This document shows positions 1 through 12,000 of a stretch of 64,000 nt of DNA, one piece after another (the stretch's first letter is position 1; each line of letters opens with the position of its first letter). Below the pieces are notes generated by a model. That model saw only the letters and a program-made list of their open reading frames with translations. It was not told where the DNA came from and made no database searches. Origin of the DNA: Orthosia cruda. Taxonomy: Eukaryota; Arthropoda; Insecta; Lepidoptera; Noctuidae. The position numbers and the translations under genes were made by a program. The stretch covers positions 22,746,279 through 22,810,278 of the forward strand of contig OZ059836.1 of assembly GCA_964057195.1 (NCBI GenBank), read 5' to 3'.

Positions 1-275
1 CGTATCCAAAGAGAAAAAACGGTACCCTATTACTAAGATTCCGCGGGTCCGGCTGTCTGTCTGTCTGTCACCAGGCAGTATCTCATGAGCCGTAAATTTT
101 CACAGATGATGTATTTGTGTTGCCGCTAAAACAGCAAATACTAAAAATAGAATAAAATAAATATTTAAGTGGGGCTCCCATACAACAAACGTGATTATTT
201 TGCCGTTTTTTTTTGCGATAATGGTACGGAACCCTTCGTGCGCGAATCCAATTCGCACTTTGCCGGTTTTTTTAT
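1..275. repeat. Interspersed repeat fragment, 'GGTACGGAACCC' type
   Basis: The stretch has paired motifs found in a very common lepidopteran repeat: a CGGTACCCTATTACTAAG-like start, a CTGTCTGTCTGTC run, and an end reading GGTACGGAACCCTTCGTGCG followed by a T-run. Related ends recur near 9,400, 17,440 and 26,860. No coding capacity is seen. The superfamily (SINE-like or MITE) cannot be decided here. Confidence 0.6.
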
Positions 276-1016
276 TTAAAATGTTTACACTTAGTAATGG
301 ATGTACTTATACTAATCGATTTTACGGGGTGGTCCAAACACAAAAATGAAATATGCGTGGTTCAAAATTATAATACACGAATTTTTATTACAAACAACCT
401 TAATTGCTTGGGAAAATTGATGACGAATTGTGAGGTTCTCGCTAACTAATTGGTATGTTAAAATGATTTTAAATGGCCACCACCGGCATTTTTTGCGTTA
501 TTTACGAGACAAAAATTGTACTTTGCGAATTTATCGGCAATTACAAATCGTGGTCGGGACAGGTTGAGTCGGTCGGAGGCGTACGGAGGGCGTGACGTCA
601 CGAGTGCCGGAGGGCCATCTGATGGTGATAGCATTGTGTGACGTTCCTACATTAAATATATATTATAACACCAGCTTTCGCCGTTGCCTTTGCCTTCGTG
701 AAAGTCGGCGATTATCCCAAAGGAACGTTCTGACGGGATAAAAATTATTCTATATCCTTAATCCAGATATATAGGTTATGCAAATAAGTTTAGCCTTGAT
801 TGATAACAGATCTAAACATACATACTTTCACATATATATCAAATATTAGTAGGATACTTCGATGAACTACAATCCAATTTCGGGATTGCAATATTTGATA
901 CCCGACAGGAAAGGACTATGTTGTTCTAGAGTTATTTTTATCGTAGCCAAACACTACTATATATTATACGGGTATACAGAAAATATTTGATATGGGACCG
1001 GAAAGGAATATATTGC
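276..1016. other. Non-coding stretch with a GC-rich patch
   Basis: No reading frame worth reporting. Positions about 540-640 are GC-rich in an AT-rich setting and hold the CRE-like palindrome listed separately. Otherwise I see nothing. Confidence 0.5.
591..602. promoter_or_regulatory. CRE-like palindrome CGTGACGTCACG
   Basis: A perfect 12-bp palindrome contains TGACGTCA, the consensus bound by CREB/ATF bZIP proteins. It lies in a local GC-rich patch. No nearby promoter or gene could be recognised, so function is unproven. Confidence 0.3.
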
Positions 1017-2389
1017 TTAAGGTTGCCCTAGTCGACGGCACGAACTATTTTGTGCGCGGGGTTAAAATGCATGCTATCTCATCCGACAACACGTGCGAAA
1101 GAGACAGATGCTTTGATGAGCAGTAAGAAGCTAGTTTGCGTACGAATTAGCACTTTTGCAAGTTTGTAGCGAAATGGATGGCGATTTAGAGCGAAAACGA
1201 GCGCGGGAAATTTTATAAACAGACATTTGGAAATCTCGATATCATGAAAAAACGACTAAATGTATATTTTCAAAGTAACATTAATTGCATTGTTGAACTA
1301 CTAATCTGTTCCTGTATGGTGGCCGTTTTGCTGTTTTCCTTCTCCTTATGGTATTTATTTCCGCCCAAAGATGCGTTAAAATTAGTGTTGAAATATGGAA
1401 CTTTCGACGCTCATAACTTTCAAATATTCTTTTTAACCCCGCCGGAAAAGAGGGGTGTTATAAGTTTGACGTGTGTTGCAGTGTATCTGTGTGTCTGTCT
1501 GTGGCATCATAGCGTCCAAACGGGTGAACCGATTTTGATTTAGCTTGTTTTGTTTGTGCCTTAATCGAGAGTGTTCTTAGCTATGTTTGAATAAAATCAG
1601 TTTAGCCGTTCAAAAGTTATGGGCTTTTAAATGTTTGAATCGGGGTGTTTTCGCAAGATATCGTGTCATAATTACGTGTTCAATAGATTGCCGATCGAAG
1701 CGTATCTACTATATACTAGATAAATTATGTAGCATGAAATAAAAATGTGCCGGAGGTTTTTAAAATTTTGAAATTTTACTTGATTCTTTTCCATACAGGG
1801 CTGATAAATTGATATCATTTTTACCCGACTGCCGAAGGAGGGTAATGTGTTTATCAGTCTATGTATGTATGTATATATGTATGTATGTTTGTTCCTATGT
1901 GGCGTTCTAGAGACCAAACGCGTTGGCCGATTTTTATGATTCTTACGTCAATCGATTCGTCTTAACCCTGCGAGTGTCACTGGCTACATAAAAATTGGAA
2001 AAGAAAAAAATGCCGGATTTTGGGCACCATTTTATAAGAGCAAAAAAAAGAATTCAATCTCATCGTGTGGGGTATCAAAATAAAGGGTTTTAAGAGGTGA
2101 TTTCAAAAATATATACAACTTATATATTTAAATGAACCTTATTTAAAAATAAATAAAAAGTTGTAAATAAAAAAAGATAATTAACAAATCAAAAAACCCG
2201 ACTGCTTAAAAAGCGAACTAAAAAGAAGTAAACAAGAAGAAAACCATGCTGTGCAGTCGGAGGATACATCTGGTTTTGGTCAGCTAGCTCGCGAGTATGT
2301 ATGTATTATTTTGAACGTACATCGTCAAACAGTGGAGTAATCGCCAGACTACGTTTGTATGTAAGAATGTTCGACTAGTGTAACCTTAA
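1017..2389 (+). mobile_element. TTAA-ended DNA transposon/MITE, copy 1 with nested insertions
   Basis: The left end is TTAA then GGTTGCCCTAGTCGACGG. The right end is the inverse, GTTCGACTAGTGTAACC then TTAA. Positions 1021-1430 and about 2305-2385 match the reverse complement of the copy at 12,797-13,355, which is only 559 bp. About 870 bp in the middle are therefore extra and include other repeats. The 99-residue reading frame starting at 1,244 runs out of the conserved arm into the inserted DNA and is not treated as a gene. TTAA at both ends suggests piggyBac-like target choice, but the TIR does not start with the usual CCC, so the superfamily is open. Confidence 0.6.
1821..2305 (+). repeat. 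Unclassified repeat starting TTACCCGACTGCCGAAGG
   Basis: This about 480-bp repeat is nested in the TTAA element. It is present again in reverse orientation at 3,950-4,444. Both copies share the block around GTCACTGGCTACATAAAAA and end in inverted ACCCGACTGC / GCAGTCGGGT motifs. An ATGT microsatellite lies at 1,860-1,890. No coding region is seen. Confidence 0.6.
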
Positions 2390-3949
2390 GGGTTATTTGT
2401 AACTTGAAAAATCATAGATCTGTCTATATCTTGGGCCCATATGAACAACATTTGATTCAAGACAGGAAAGGACCATGGAGGCTTAGGAATAATTTTAACA
2501 TAGCAAACAACTATCTATATCTTGGGGCAATATAAAACAAGTATAGGTACGGGATAGGAGAGGATCTTAATGGACCCTTCAGTACATTAGGCTTGCGATA
2601 TATATGGCTAAATGTGTTTAGGATAGGACTCGAAATGAAAGATGGAATCCGGCTTACGTACCTACCACAAGTAATATTAACATTTTCATATTAATCCCAA
2701 CAGAATAAAGGAAACAAACTAGAGCGTCAAAGAAAATAACAGAATTAAAGTGGACTAAGTAGAGCAATTTTAACTCATAGACCACATTAGTTTTCAGACG
2801 TCTTGTTCAAAAGAATTGGCGAAGTCGCACTTGCTTAGTAATTTTATTTAACGGACTGAAACGGATCAAAGCATTTCAATAACATTTAAGTATAGTAATA
2901 ACATTGTAAGGGGTGATCCACGAAATCGCATCTCTGGCCATAATAATAAAGCTAAATTTGTCGCCACGCGTGCGGAATTTAAAAAAGGAGATTCTACGTG
3001 AGCTGTGCCGTTTTTATTAAATTTTGAAACTCGGTATGGCGTGAAACCTGACGTGAGCTTTATAGGATTGGCTTCACATAAATAAGCCTGTTCGAGTTAT
3101 TTGTAGTGGAAAAGACAGATTGTTGATAATATCAAGACGTGTGCTTTGAATATAACCTGCATTTTCCTCGTGCGTTGTATCACGTACGTTTTGTTGTCTT
3201 GCTTTGGAAAGATGACTTGTTATCCCCTTTTTACTCTTATTTTGTTGTGGAAGTTGAATAGTTATTATTTTCTTATGTCTGTTTTTTTTTGGTTTATTTG
3301 AATTTTCATTTCACAATGCAAAACTAATAATATAAATGTTACCAAAACTATTATACACATTTAGTGCCATATCGTTACTCTTTGGACTCTGCATGTTTCC
3401 CAATAGAAAGAACCCAACTGGACCAAGTAATAAGATGAACATAAAATCTTCTGTGGTAACTTGTTGTGAAAGTATTGAGAGTTCGGCTTTAAAAATAACA
3501 GAGTACAATTTAATTATATAAGTTTATTAATCAACCTTCTGACTTAAATCCAATCGCATCGAACTAAAAAAGACAATACATTAAAATGTCTCAGTTTCTC
3601 TTAAGAATGTTTCAGTATCCGGAACACTACCGTGTTTGGCGGTACCAATGTACCAGTGAACAGCGAGCGGTATCTCGACGGGACAGTTGCCCGCCACGCG
3701 ACAGTTTACGAGGTGCGAAGTACGAACGATTCACCGCCGAGATTTATATGCCGCTTGATTTGTGTCGGTGCACCGCTCAATATAATCACTGAGTCAATCC
3801 GGCTATAAAGCAGACAGTTCCCGAGTAGGACGGTTTATATTTTGAAAATAGAACGTTATTAAGATTGGAGAACTATACTCTGATTTTGAATTTCGTAGAC
3901 GTAACTGACATTTGGGGAGTTGTGACTTTATAACGATATAATAAAAAAA
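2390..3949. other. Non-coding stretch
   Basis: Only short overlapping open frames on both strands. A moderately GC-rich segment at about 3,640-3,790 is not recognised. No gene, RNA or complete repeat can be supported. Confidence 0.45.
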
Positions 3950-4444
3950 AAAACCCGACTGCTTAAAAAGCGGTTTTGGTCAGCCAGCTCGCGAATATGT
4001 ATCCTCCGACTGCACAGCATGATTTTCTTCTTGTTTACGTCTTTTTAGTTCACTTTTTGAGCAGTCGGGTTTTTTGATTTTTTAATTAACTTTTTATTTC
4101 CAACTTTTTAGTTATTTTTTTAAAATTATGTACATTTAAATATATAAGTGTTATATATTTTTGAAATCACCTCTTAAAACCCTTTATTTTGATACCCCAC
4201 ACGATGGGTTTGGAAGATTTTTTTTTTTCCCACATAATGGCGCCCAAAATCCGCCAATTTTTTCTTATCCGATTTTTATGTAGCCAGTGACACTCGCAGG
4301 GTTAAGACGAATCGATTGACGTATTAATCATCAAAATCGGCCAACGCGTTTGGTCTCTAGAACGCCACATAGGAACAAACATACATATTTACATACATAC
4401 ATAGACTGATAAACACATTACCCTCCTTCGGCAGTCGGGTAAAA
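3950..4444 (-). repeat. Unclassified ACCCGACTGC repeat, second copy (inverted)
   Basis: This is the reverse complement of the repeat at 1,821-2,305, including the CCTCCTTCGGCAGTCGGGT end and the internal TTATTTTGATACCCCACACG block. The pair is separated by about 1.6 kb in inverted orientation and could fold into a long imperfect hairpin. Confidence 0.65.
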
Positions 4445-5850
4445 ATAGTTTCGTATCCTGAGTGAACGAATGTTTATCGAAAATCGAAGTATATCGAAAA
4501 TGGAACAATTTCACGGAAATTAGCGGCCTTTATTTAGTTTCTACTCAGTTATGTCAGACTTAATTTAAATCGATCGCATTTATTTTATTGTTGATTTCAT
4601 ATTTAACACAATACAAGTTTATGTATTATGTGTATGAATTTTTACACATAGTACATAAACTTGTATTGCGTTAAATATATTACGTTTATATTCATAAAAA
4701 AAATATTTACACCAATTAGTAAAATTAAATTTAGGAGCCATGTCACATCGATTCGATGAATCACTTATCATTGAGCTTTACTAAAATCACAATATACGTC
4801 ACTAGTTCACTTAATTGGCGCGCATTGGCCAAACCATAAATAGAAGTTTACATGTGTTTATGGACTGCACAATCTGTGGCAGTATAATATAATGCTCTGG
4901 GAGTTTTTGGCGGACTTTTTTCGGGTGAAGTTCAGCGGCTGTTAATATTATTTGCAGATTGATTCCTAGTGGTTATTGTGATATAAAATTGGTGTAGTTT
5001 TGTGTCTCAATTGTCTACGCAAATGAACAATATGTAGAAATCATTGACTGAAGTGATCTCGGGATAATGGCGCGGAGAATTTTATTGTAGTATTGACTAC
5101 CTCCGCAAAGCTTACTGGGAAGCCTGACTCGATATAATTTGCTGCCAAATACTCCAAAAAACATTAGAATATGTTACATCCGCATTCTAATGCATAATAA
5201 AGAATATTAAAACCCATTTATAAGTGGCTAAAAGGTCTTAGCAACCAGGCCATAAAACAAAAAAAAAAAAAGAAAGCTCTGTGATTAGTGGACAGGACGT
5301 TTCGTAAGTTTACTTTCGATGACGGGGTACTTCATAATGAAAAGTTTCCAATACTGTTTATATGAAAAACGTAGTCTAAAGGACTCAAGTCATTACAAGA
5401 AGACTAGATTGACCAGTGGTCTTTGCGCTCAGCAAATTGTTCCATTTACCAGTTTTAAACGTTTTCGTCTCCCTAATAAGAAGTTGATTATAATTTAAGA
5501 TAGAGCAGATGGAGTACACTTTTAAAGAGTTTTCGTGACGTGCAAACAGACTGTACATTAAGTTAAGATAAAGAAACTAATTTGGGGACAGAACACAAGT
5601 GTCTTCGTCAGTGACTTTTATTAATGAGTCGGTTTTAAAATTCTGTGCAGTAGCCGGCAAGCGGAAGAGCACGATTAATATCTGAAAGTGCTTCAACAAT
5701 TTGTATGGGCGCTGTGCAACAGTGTTTGCAGAAATGCAGCCGCATGAATTGGCTAATTTGGTGTTACTCAAGGGACATTTCATAGCTCGTTTAGTAACCA
5801 AGTTTCGGTTTTACTTATATTATTAGATAGTCTTCTAATAATATCTGCTA
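4445..5850. other. Non-coding stretch
   Basis: Apart from the palindrome at 4,599-4,678 I see no gene or recognisable element. Short open frames such as the one at 5,577-5,801 on the minus strand have no recognisable product. Confidence 0.45.
4599..4678. repeat. Near-perfect palindrome, about 36-bp arms
   Basis: The arm ATATTTAACACAATACAAG... at 4,599-4,634 is repeated in inverse at 4,643-4,678 with only a few mismatches, leaving an 8-nt loop. It is AT-rich. It could be a minimal palindromic MITE or a hairpin left by replication slippage. Confidence 0.65.
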
Positions 5851-5946
5851 CTAGCTGACCCCCGCGGATTCGCTCCCGTCAACTGGCTATCTATCTACCT
5901 ACCCTACAAGCAAACAAACTCATCAGCTTTATAATATTAGTATAGA
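5851..5946 (-). mobile_element. Helitron (Lep1-like), internally deleted copy
   Basis: On the minus strand the element starts with TC in TCTATACTAATATTATAAAG and ends with GGGGGTCAGCTAG next to T, between A and T as expected for Helitrons. Only about 96 bp remain, with a short CTAC-rich piece where the longer neighbour has its minisatellite. Confidence 0.6.
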
Positions 5947-6332
5947 TGTTGATAAAACTCCTTCGCAAATGAACAAATTTGATTACCTTAAAAAAGGTTA
6001 TAGTGAGTAAATCTTAAAAGATAGAAATATGCTGTCGCGAACATTTTTTAAGAACTTTAATGAGGAACAATTCCATCATACATGATATTTGCGTAACTTA
6101 AACCGTTTACGCAGCGCACGCAACAAAAGCTCTTAAATAGGAATATTTTTTCCTGCATTTGCAACATTTTTCATTTATGCTCCGCTCCTATTAGTCGTAG
6201 CGTGATGTTATATAGCCTATAACCTTCCTCGATAAATGGACTATCCAACACAAAAATAATGTATCAATTTCAAACAGTAGTTCCTGAGATTAGCGCGTTC
6301 AAACAAACAAACTCTTCAGCTTTATAATATTA
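5947..6332 (-). mobile_element. Helitron body fragment, tandem to the next copy
   Basis: This matches the body of the neighbouring copy (about 7,000-7,365), including the CTTAAACCGTTTACGCAGCG block and the AAACAAACTCTTCAGC arm. It joins head-to-tail to the next element without the last bases of its terminus, so the array is chained rather than made of independent insertions. Confidence 0.55.
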
Positions 6333-7373
6333 CTTGCTGACCCCCGCGGCTTCGCTCCCGTCAACTGGCTATCTACCTACCTACCCACCTACCTACCCAC
6401 CTACCTACCCCCTACCTACCCACCTACCTACCCACCTACCTACCCACCTACCTATCCACCTACCTAACCACCTACCTACCCACCTACCTACCCACCTACC
6501 TACCCACCTACATACCCATCTACCTACCCACCTACCTACCCACCTACCTACCCACCTACCTACCCACCTACCTACCCACCTACCTACCCACCTACCTACC
6601 CACCTACCTACCCACCTACCTACCCACCTACCTACCCACCTACCTACCCACCTACCTACCCACCTACCTACCCACCTACCTACCCACCTACCTACCCACC
6701 TACCTACCCACCTACCTACCCACCTACCTACCCACCTACCTACCCACCTACCTACCCACCTACCTACCCACCTACCTACCCACCTACCTACCCACCTACC
6801 TACCCACTTACCTACCCACCTACCTTAACTACCTACTATCCTACTCACCTGCCCTACCGATCAACCTACCTACCCACCAACCTACTCAACTGCCCTACCG
6901 ATCAACCTACCCTACCTACCCTACCCTACCCTACCTACCAATTTGTTAAACTATTTATTTGAATAAGAATTAATCTATACGCAAATAATGCAATAATTTC
7001 GAAAAAAACTGATTATCATAAAAAAAGGTGAAAAGGTGAGCCAACCTTAAAAGATAGACATATGCTGTCGCGGATTTTTTTTAGAACTATTAAAGAGAAA
7101 CAATCCCATCCTACATTATATCTGCGTAACTTAAACCGTTTACGCAGCGCACGCAACGGAAGCTTTCAAAAAGGAATATTTTTTTCCGTTTTTGCAACAT
7201 TTTTCATTTATGATCTGCTTCTATTGGTCATAGCGTGATGTTACATATCCTATAACCTTCCCCGATAAATGGACTAGCCAAAACAAAAAAAAAACAATTC
7301 CAACCAGTAGTTCCTGAGATAAGCGCGTTCAAAAAAACAAACAAACTCTTCAGCTTTATAATATTAGTATAGA
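6333..7373 (-). mobile_element. Helitron (Lep1-like) carrying a minisatellite
   Basis: The plus strand reads GCTGACCCCCGCGGCTTCGCT at the left end and TTTATAATATTAGTATAGA|T at the right end, which are the inverse of a Helitron 3' end and 5' TC end. No Rep/helicase coding region exists, so the copy is non-autonomous. About 560 bp next to the 3' end are a 12-bp minisatellite. Confidence 0.65.
6371..6930. repeat. 12-bp minisatellite, unit CCACCTACCTAC
   Basis: More than 40 nearly perfect copies of a 12-bp unit run from about 6,371 to 6,830 and then degrade into CTACC-type repeats to 6,930. The 164-residue Leu-Pro-Thr-His open frame over it is an artefact of the repeat. The unit is not the insect telomere repeat (CCTAA). 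Its position just inside the Helitron 3' end mirrors the array at 26.2 kb. Confidence 0.9.
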
Positions 7374-9384
7374 TTACTAAATTGGAAATCGTTTTCGTTT
7401 TAATTCCTTTGTTTTTTAGGAAGCCAAGGCTTGGTCTAAAAATCTGGAATATCGAGGCATTAGATTTATAGGCTCAAAGTCGTCGGTGTGTCTCTATTTG
7501 TCAAGCTTCCCGCACCATTGTGCTTCCTACTTCAAATTGCTTTGTTGTTTCAATGTTATTTTTCAGCCAGTCTTTTTACTTTAATAGTTATTATCGGGTT
7601 TTCCCTTGTTTACATAATTTAATGTTTCATAAACAGTAGGTATCCACAAATATTCATACTTCCACGAATGACGATTCACATACCTCCGAACATGATTTAT
7701 TAACATTTGCCTTGTTTTTCATACACCCGGACATGAACAGAAAAACAACTCATCGATAAGTCTTACGGAGGAAATTGATTCCGTTTCTCCTCTCGGAACG
7801 TCATAACTTTGATCATTTCACCAATAACTACTGTGTATCTACTATCTTGTAAATTGATGCCTTTTTTCTGTTTTATGATTTCTTTTAGGCACGACCCGCT
7901 AGACTGTTGGTGCAGCTGTTGGATAAACTAGAAACCTGTAGGTAGCTTGATTTACAAGTCTCGATGCGGTGCCATTTGGGCCTTCAGTCGTAAATTGTGA
8001 AAAGTCTGATTGTCTGGTCGTATTTTATATATTTAAGTGCATTTGTCGAACAAAATACATGGCTCCATATTTCAGTGGAGAATAAACGTCCTCGCTTTAA
8101 AATATCGCTTCTGCAGCCTTATCATAATTCACTGAAGTGGCATCTTACAATGTATTCAGGCGAACACAATTAATCTTATTGCCAAACGCACTGCTCGATA
8201 CAACACAATCAGCACATTCTGTGTACATTGCCGAATTTATTACTATCTTGTGTTTTACATCTGGCAAAAATTCGACAGTACTTTGTTTATACGTCTTCAC
8301 TTTGGGAAACGTAATAAAATGTTGAAAGGAGTACCGTGGAATGTTAACAGAAAAAAAATATGACGACACATTGTGTACTTTTATTTGTCTCGATTTAATT
8401 TTCTAGGATGTTCAACACTATTATACACACAGATGCAGATTCAGATTCTGTATTTGTAAACCTAGGTTACAGATACACAGATGTGTGATGGGATGTTAGA
8501 ATTTTGTAAGTTCTCTATGCTTTGCCATTAGGCGTACAAATGTTTCATCATTAATTTCACAATATTATATAAAAACTAGAAAGAGTTAGTGTTGGATAGT
8601 TCAATATAGTTAATACGCCTGACAATTAACTAACTACAATTTCAAAACAAGTACCAAATTAACTAAAACATTTCAAAATGTCAAAAAATAAAAATAGGGT
8701 AATGTCAATTAATCAAATTAATTCTAGAATGTCAAAATAAATATTAAATCAATGAAATATTTTTAGAATGTCAACAATAAAATCCAAGAAATACAAATAA
8801 AAAATTTAAAATAAGAAAAAAAAAAGTCAATTAATTCATAATTCAATAAAAAATATACCCAGAATGTCAACAGGAAAAAGAGCAGTGAAAAGAGATTGTA
8901 GCAGTGAAAAGAGTGTGTATGCAGTGAAAAGAGATTGAAGCTCATCCCAGATAATATAGTTTCGTAAACCGGGCCTAGGTTCGCCCATATTTTATTAATA
9001 TTTTCGGTGACTTTCTTATCGAGCTCGCCGCATGCTGTGTGAACGTTGATTATAGGTAACACAAATAGCTATCGCGGTGTCGCATCACGATGTGCGTCGT
9101 GTTCACTCGGAAAGATTGATGGCACGTAATGAAGCGAAACGCCGCGGTGTCAAAAGTTCAAAACCGTGTAAAGTGGAGTCAACATCGTTGGACCACAGTC
9201 TAACTTTTTCAGTCCAACAGCGCGACACTTTGGAGAAGGAATGGAAGGTTTAATGTAGCAAGCTTCATTTTGCAACGCGGGACAAGGATTCAGGTCAACG
9301 TATTCTGTTTTAGTTGTGATTGTGTTTCTAAAGTTATTATTTGAAAAAAACCTCACTGTAGTCCAGTCTTGGACATGGACTTTT
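7374..9384. other. Non-coding stretch
   Basis: Only short open frames on both strands. Two local features were seen: several AGAATGTCAA-like motifs at 8,677-8,870 and three imperfect GCAGTGAAAAGAG repeats at 8,881-8,940. No gene can be supported. Confidence 0.45.
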
Positions 9385-9540
9385 CTAGTCTTTTTTATGG
9401 TTCCGTACCTGAAAAGGTAAAAAAGGAACCCTTATATGATCACTCTCTTGTCCGTCTGTCCGTGTGTCACCGCCGATTTTCTCAGGAACGGGTGGTCTTG
9501 AGTTTACACGATAAAAAGATATGGGCAAATTTAGATTTTC
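9385..9540 (+). repeat. Repeat fragment, 'TTTTATGGTTCCGTACC' type
   Basis: This holds TTTATGGTTCCGTACCTG, then GGAACCCTTATATGATCACT and a GTCCGTCTGTCC run. It is the opposite end of the same common repeat class as 1-275. Non-coding. Confidence 0.5.
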
Positions 9541-10512
9541 GTGAAAACTTGTAAGTACCAAGATTTACCTTAATATTCAACTTAATTTTAACTACCTTTT
9601 TATTGTTTTTATATAAGCACCATTTGACTATCTTGCCTTTTGTTTCAAAATGCGGCCCAAAACCCATATTTGGGTTGTTTAGGCTGAAAACGCACTGATA
9701 GGCTGCCTAAACTCGGGGTCGACTAACGAAGGTGCTAAACGTGCTGTGCGATGCGGCTAGTTATGAAAAGTACGTTCGTCTCACTCTCCTTACTTAGCAG
9801 GTGACTCGCTAAGCTCTTCTAGGTGTAAAAGAACCCTCCTAAGCCCTATAATGTTTTGCACTCTTGATGAAGGACCATCATATTAAAAATGCAAAAAAAA
9901 CACTGTATGATGTACCTACTTATTACACTGTGGTTGTTCTGTAATTTCGTGTATGTATTTCGGTGGAATGTGCCAACCTTTGACTTTAAAATAAACGTGT
10001 TTTAGCCATTATAGGGCTGGTAAACCGATGACTCATATATTTTTATTCGCTAAAATTAGAATGGATTTTTGCCCAGTAGGTAGAGCATGATTGAAATACT
10101 TTATGAATGTTTACAGGTTGAAAGTTGATGGAATCTTTGCAGATTTATGGCTGAAAATAATGTGTTAGGTGATCGATTTTTATAGCAGTTAGAGAAAAGG
10201 TAACTAGTTTATGATATTATTCGATGTTTTACAGCTTATCTTATTCCGCGTGTTCTTGGGGAGTCTTGTTTATTTAACACTCCTTTATTAGCTTGGTTTG
10301 TATTTATCTATGTATCAATGTAACGGAATCTTGGCACGTGATTTTCACTCCTTTTAAAACGTCGGATTAATTTGAAACTTTGCTCACTTATCAAGGACCG
10401 ATGACAATGCAATAATTTTAATAGTTTGTCCCATTATCCTTACCAGGATCTTCAGGATTAGAGATTGAACTAAAAAGTGAAAATAAATAATAGGTAAAAA
10501 AACAAGCTTTAT
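9541..10512. other. Non-coding stretch
   Basis: No gene, RNA or recognisable repeat could be supported. Confidence 0.45.
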
Positions 10513-10760
10513 TGTCAAACCAAACTAAAAAGTAGAAAATAATATCAATAAATTTTAATTAAGAACAGTTTGATAAACAAAAACAAAAATATTGTAAATA
10601 AGTGTGGGGTGCTTGATGTCAATTGTTATAATATTTTATTGACAGATATTGGTAAAAGAGGATTCATTTTTAAAATAACTTAAAAAGCACCCCACGCTTT
10701 TAACGCTGTTCTTAATTTAAATTTATTGTAAATTATTTTCTACTTTTTAGTTTGGTTGTC
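10513..10760. mobile_element. Palindromic MITE with about 100-bp inverted arms
   Basis: The left arm from TGTCAAACCAAACTAAAAAG and the right arm ending CTTTTTAGTTTGGTTGTC are inverse copies. They include AAGAACAG/CTGTTCTT and GTGGGGTGCTT/AAGCACCCCAC deeper inside. The arms are interrupted by small indels. Total length is about 248 bp with no coding region. No clear target duplication was found. Confidence 0.7.
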
Positions 10761-11219
10761 TATTAAAGTGTGTTATTTTTTTTAAATTATTATTTATTTT
10801 ACAAATAAAACTCTAAATTATATTGAATGTGTCCCAGGTGCTATCAATTGCATGTTACGATCATCTCCATGCCACAGAATTCATGTCAAGGATGGTTTAT
10901 GATTTATATATCGCAATTCTCTTGTGAAATTTATTGTTTGTGTTTCTGATTATCCTCGGCGCCATATTTGTATAAGATTACGGCTGATGCGAAATGATTA
11001 ATCGATTTGTCATCACTGAGGTTTCTCGAGGATATACCTTAATTGATTTTAATATCAGTTTATGTCATAACACGTCTTAATTATTTTCCTTATCGACTTC
11101 TCAACATCGAAATAATCATTTTTATTTTTGTATCTTCAGATACATGTTGCCAAAAATGGTATAGTTCCATGTTTATTTAATTTTGTATCGATTATTTACT
11201 AAAGTGTATTTATATCGAA
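10761..11219. other. Non-coding stretch
   Basis: AT-rich sequence with no supported feature. Confidence 0.4.
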
Positions 11220-12000
11220 GGTGCCAATACTGTACGTACTCTTGGGGAGCATTATTTGTAGACTTAATATTTTTGAACATAAAAAATTGATGACAAACAT
11301 TACTTTGAATAGATACATGTTTAGCATAAATAAGATAAGCGGTAGACAACACAAAAAAAAAACAGTATTTTATAAGAAATTTCTAGGAATGGTACTTACC
11401 ACAGATCTACAATAAACTTCCTGATAATATATTAAATATTAACGATATTATTATGTTTAAAAAGCAACTGAATAAGTTACTGTTAATTAAGACGTACTCT
11501 ACACAATACAAGAGTACATGTCAGGTAGAAATTTATCTTTTTAAATAATAATAGTATGAATACTTAAGTCCGAATTATTTTCATTTATTTACTGTAATGA
11601 ATTTATTATGTGTTGTCCTATGTACTAGACTCTGACATTATTTACGTTTTGTTTTGTTTATTATTATGACGATTTACACTTTGAAATTATTTTGTTATCT
11701 CAATCTATCACATTGTATACATTTTAATTTATGACATGGTATGATTTTAGTGATAATTGATGACATTGTATATTTGAGTAACAGGTTATGAAGCTGTATA
11801 ATTTGAATGAAATTTATGACATGGTATAATTTTATTATAATTTATGCCATTCAAAATTTTTTGTAATAATAATGATTCACGACATGGCACGATATTAATA
11901 ATAATTTGTGACATTGTATAATTTATATAATAATTTTGCATGCCCAAACTGGTACAACACAGTGAACTGCGCATTCACCTTACATCTGGAAATGTATAAT
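11220..12000 (+). mobile_element. Probable 3' relic of a non-LTR retrotransposon
   Basis: Around 11,400-11,500 one frame reads YNKLPDNILNI...FKKQLNKLL, which resembles the 'YNKLP..I.....FK..L...L' tail after the RT domain of insect CR1/Jockey-like elements. It is followed by about 450 bp of AT-rich DNA with repeated TGACATGGTAT/TGACATTGTAT motifs, ending ATGCCCAAACTGGTACAAC. Frames are broken. The assignment rests on one short motif. Confidence 0.4.

Noticed and set aside
1244..1543. 99-residue hydrophobic open frame as a membrane protein gene
   Set aside because: It crosses the border between the conserved arm of the TTAA element and inserted DNA; the sister copy at 13 kb does not keep the frame.
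6334..6828. 164-residue Leu-Pro-Thr-His open frame
   Set aside because: Direct translation of the 12-bp minisatellite; the repeat length is a multiple of three, so stops cannot arise.
6371..6930. Possible internal telomere repeat
   Set aside because: Insect telomeres are TTAGG/CCTAA; the unit here is CCACCTACCTAC and lies inside a Helitron.
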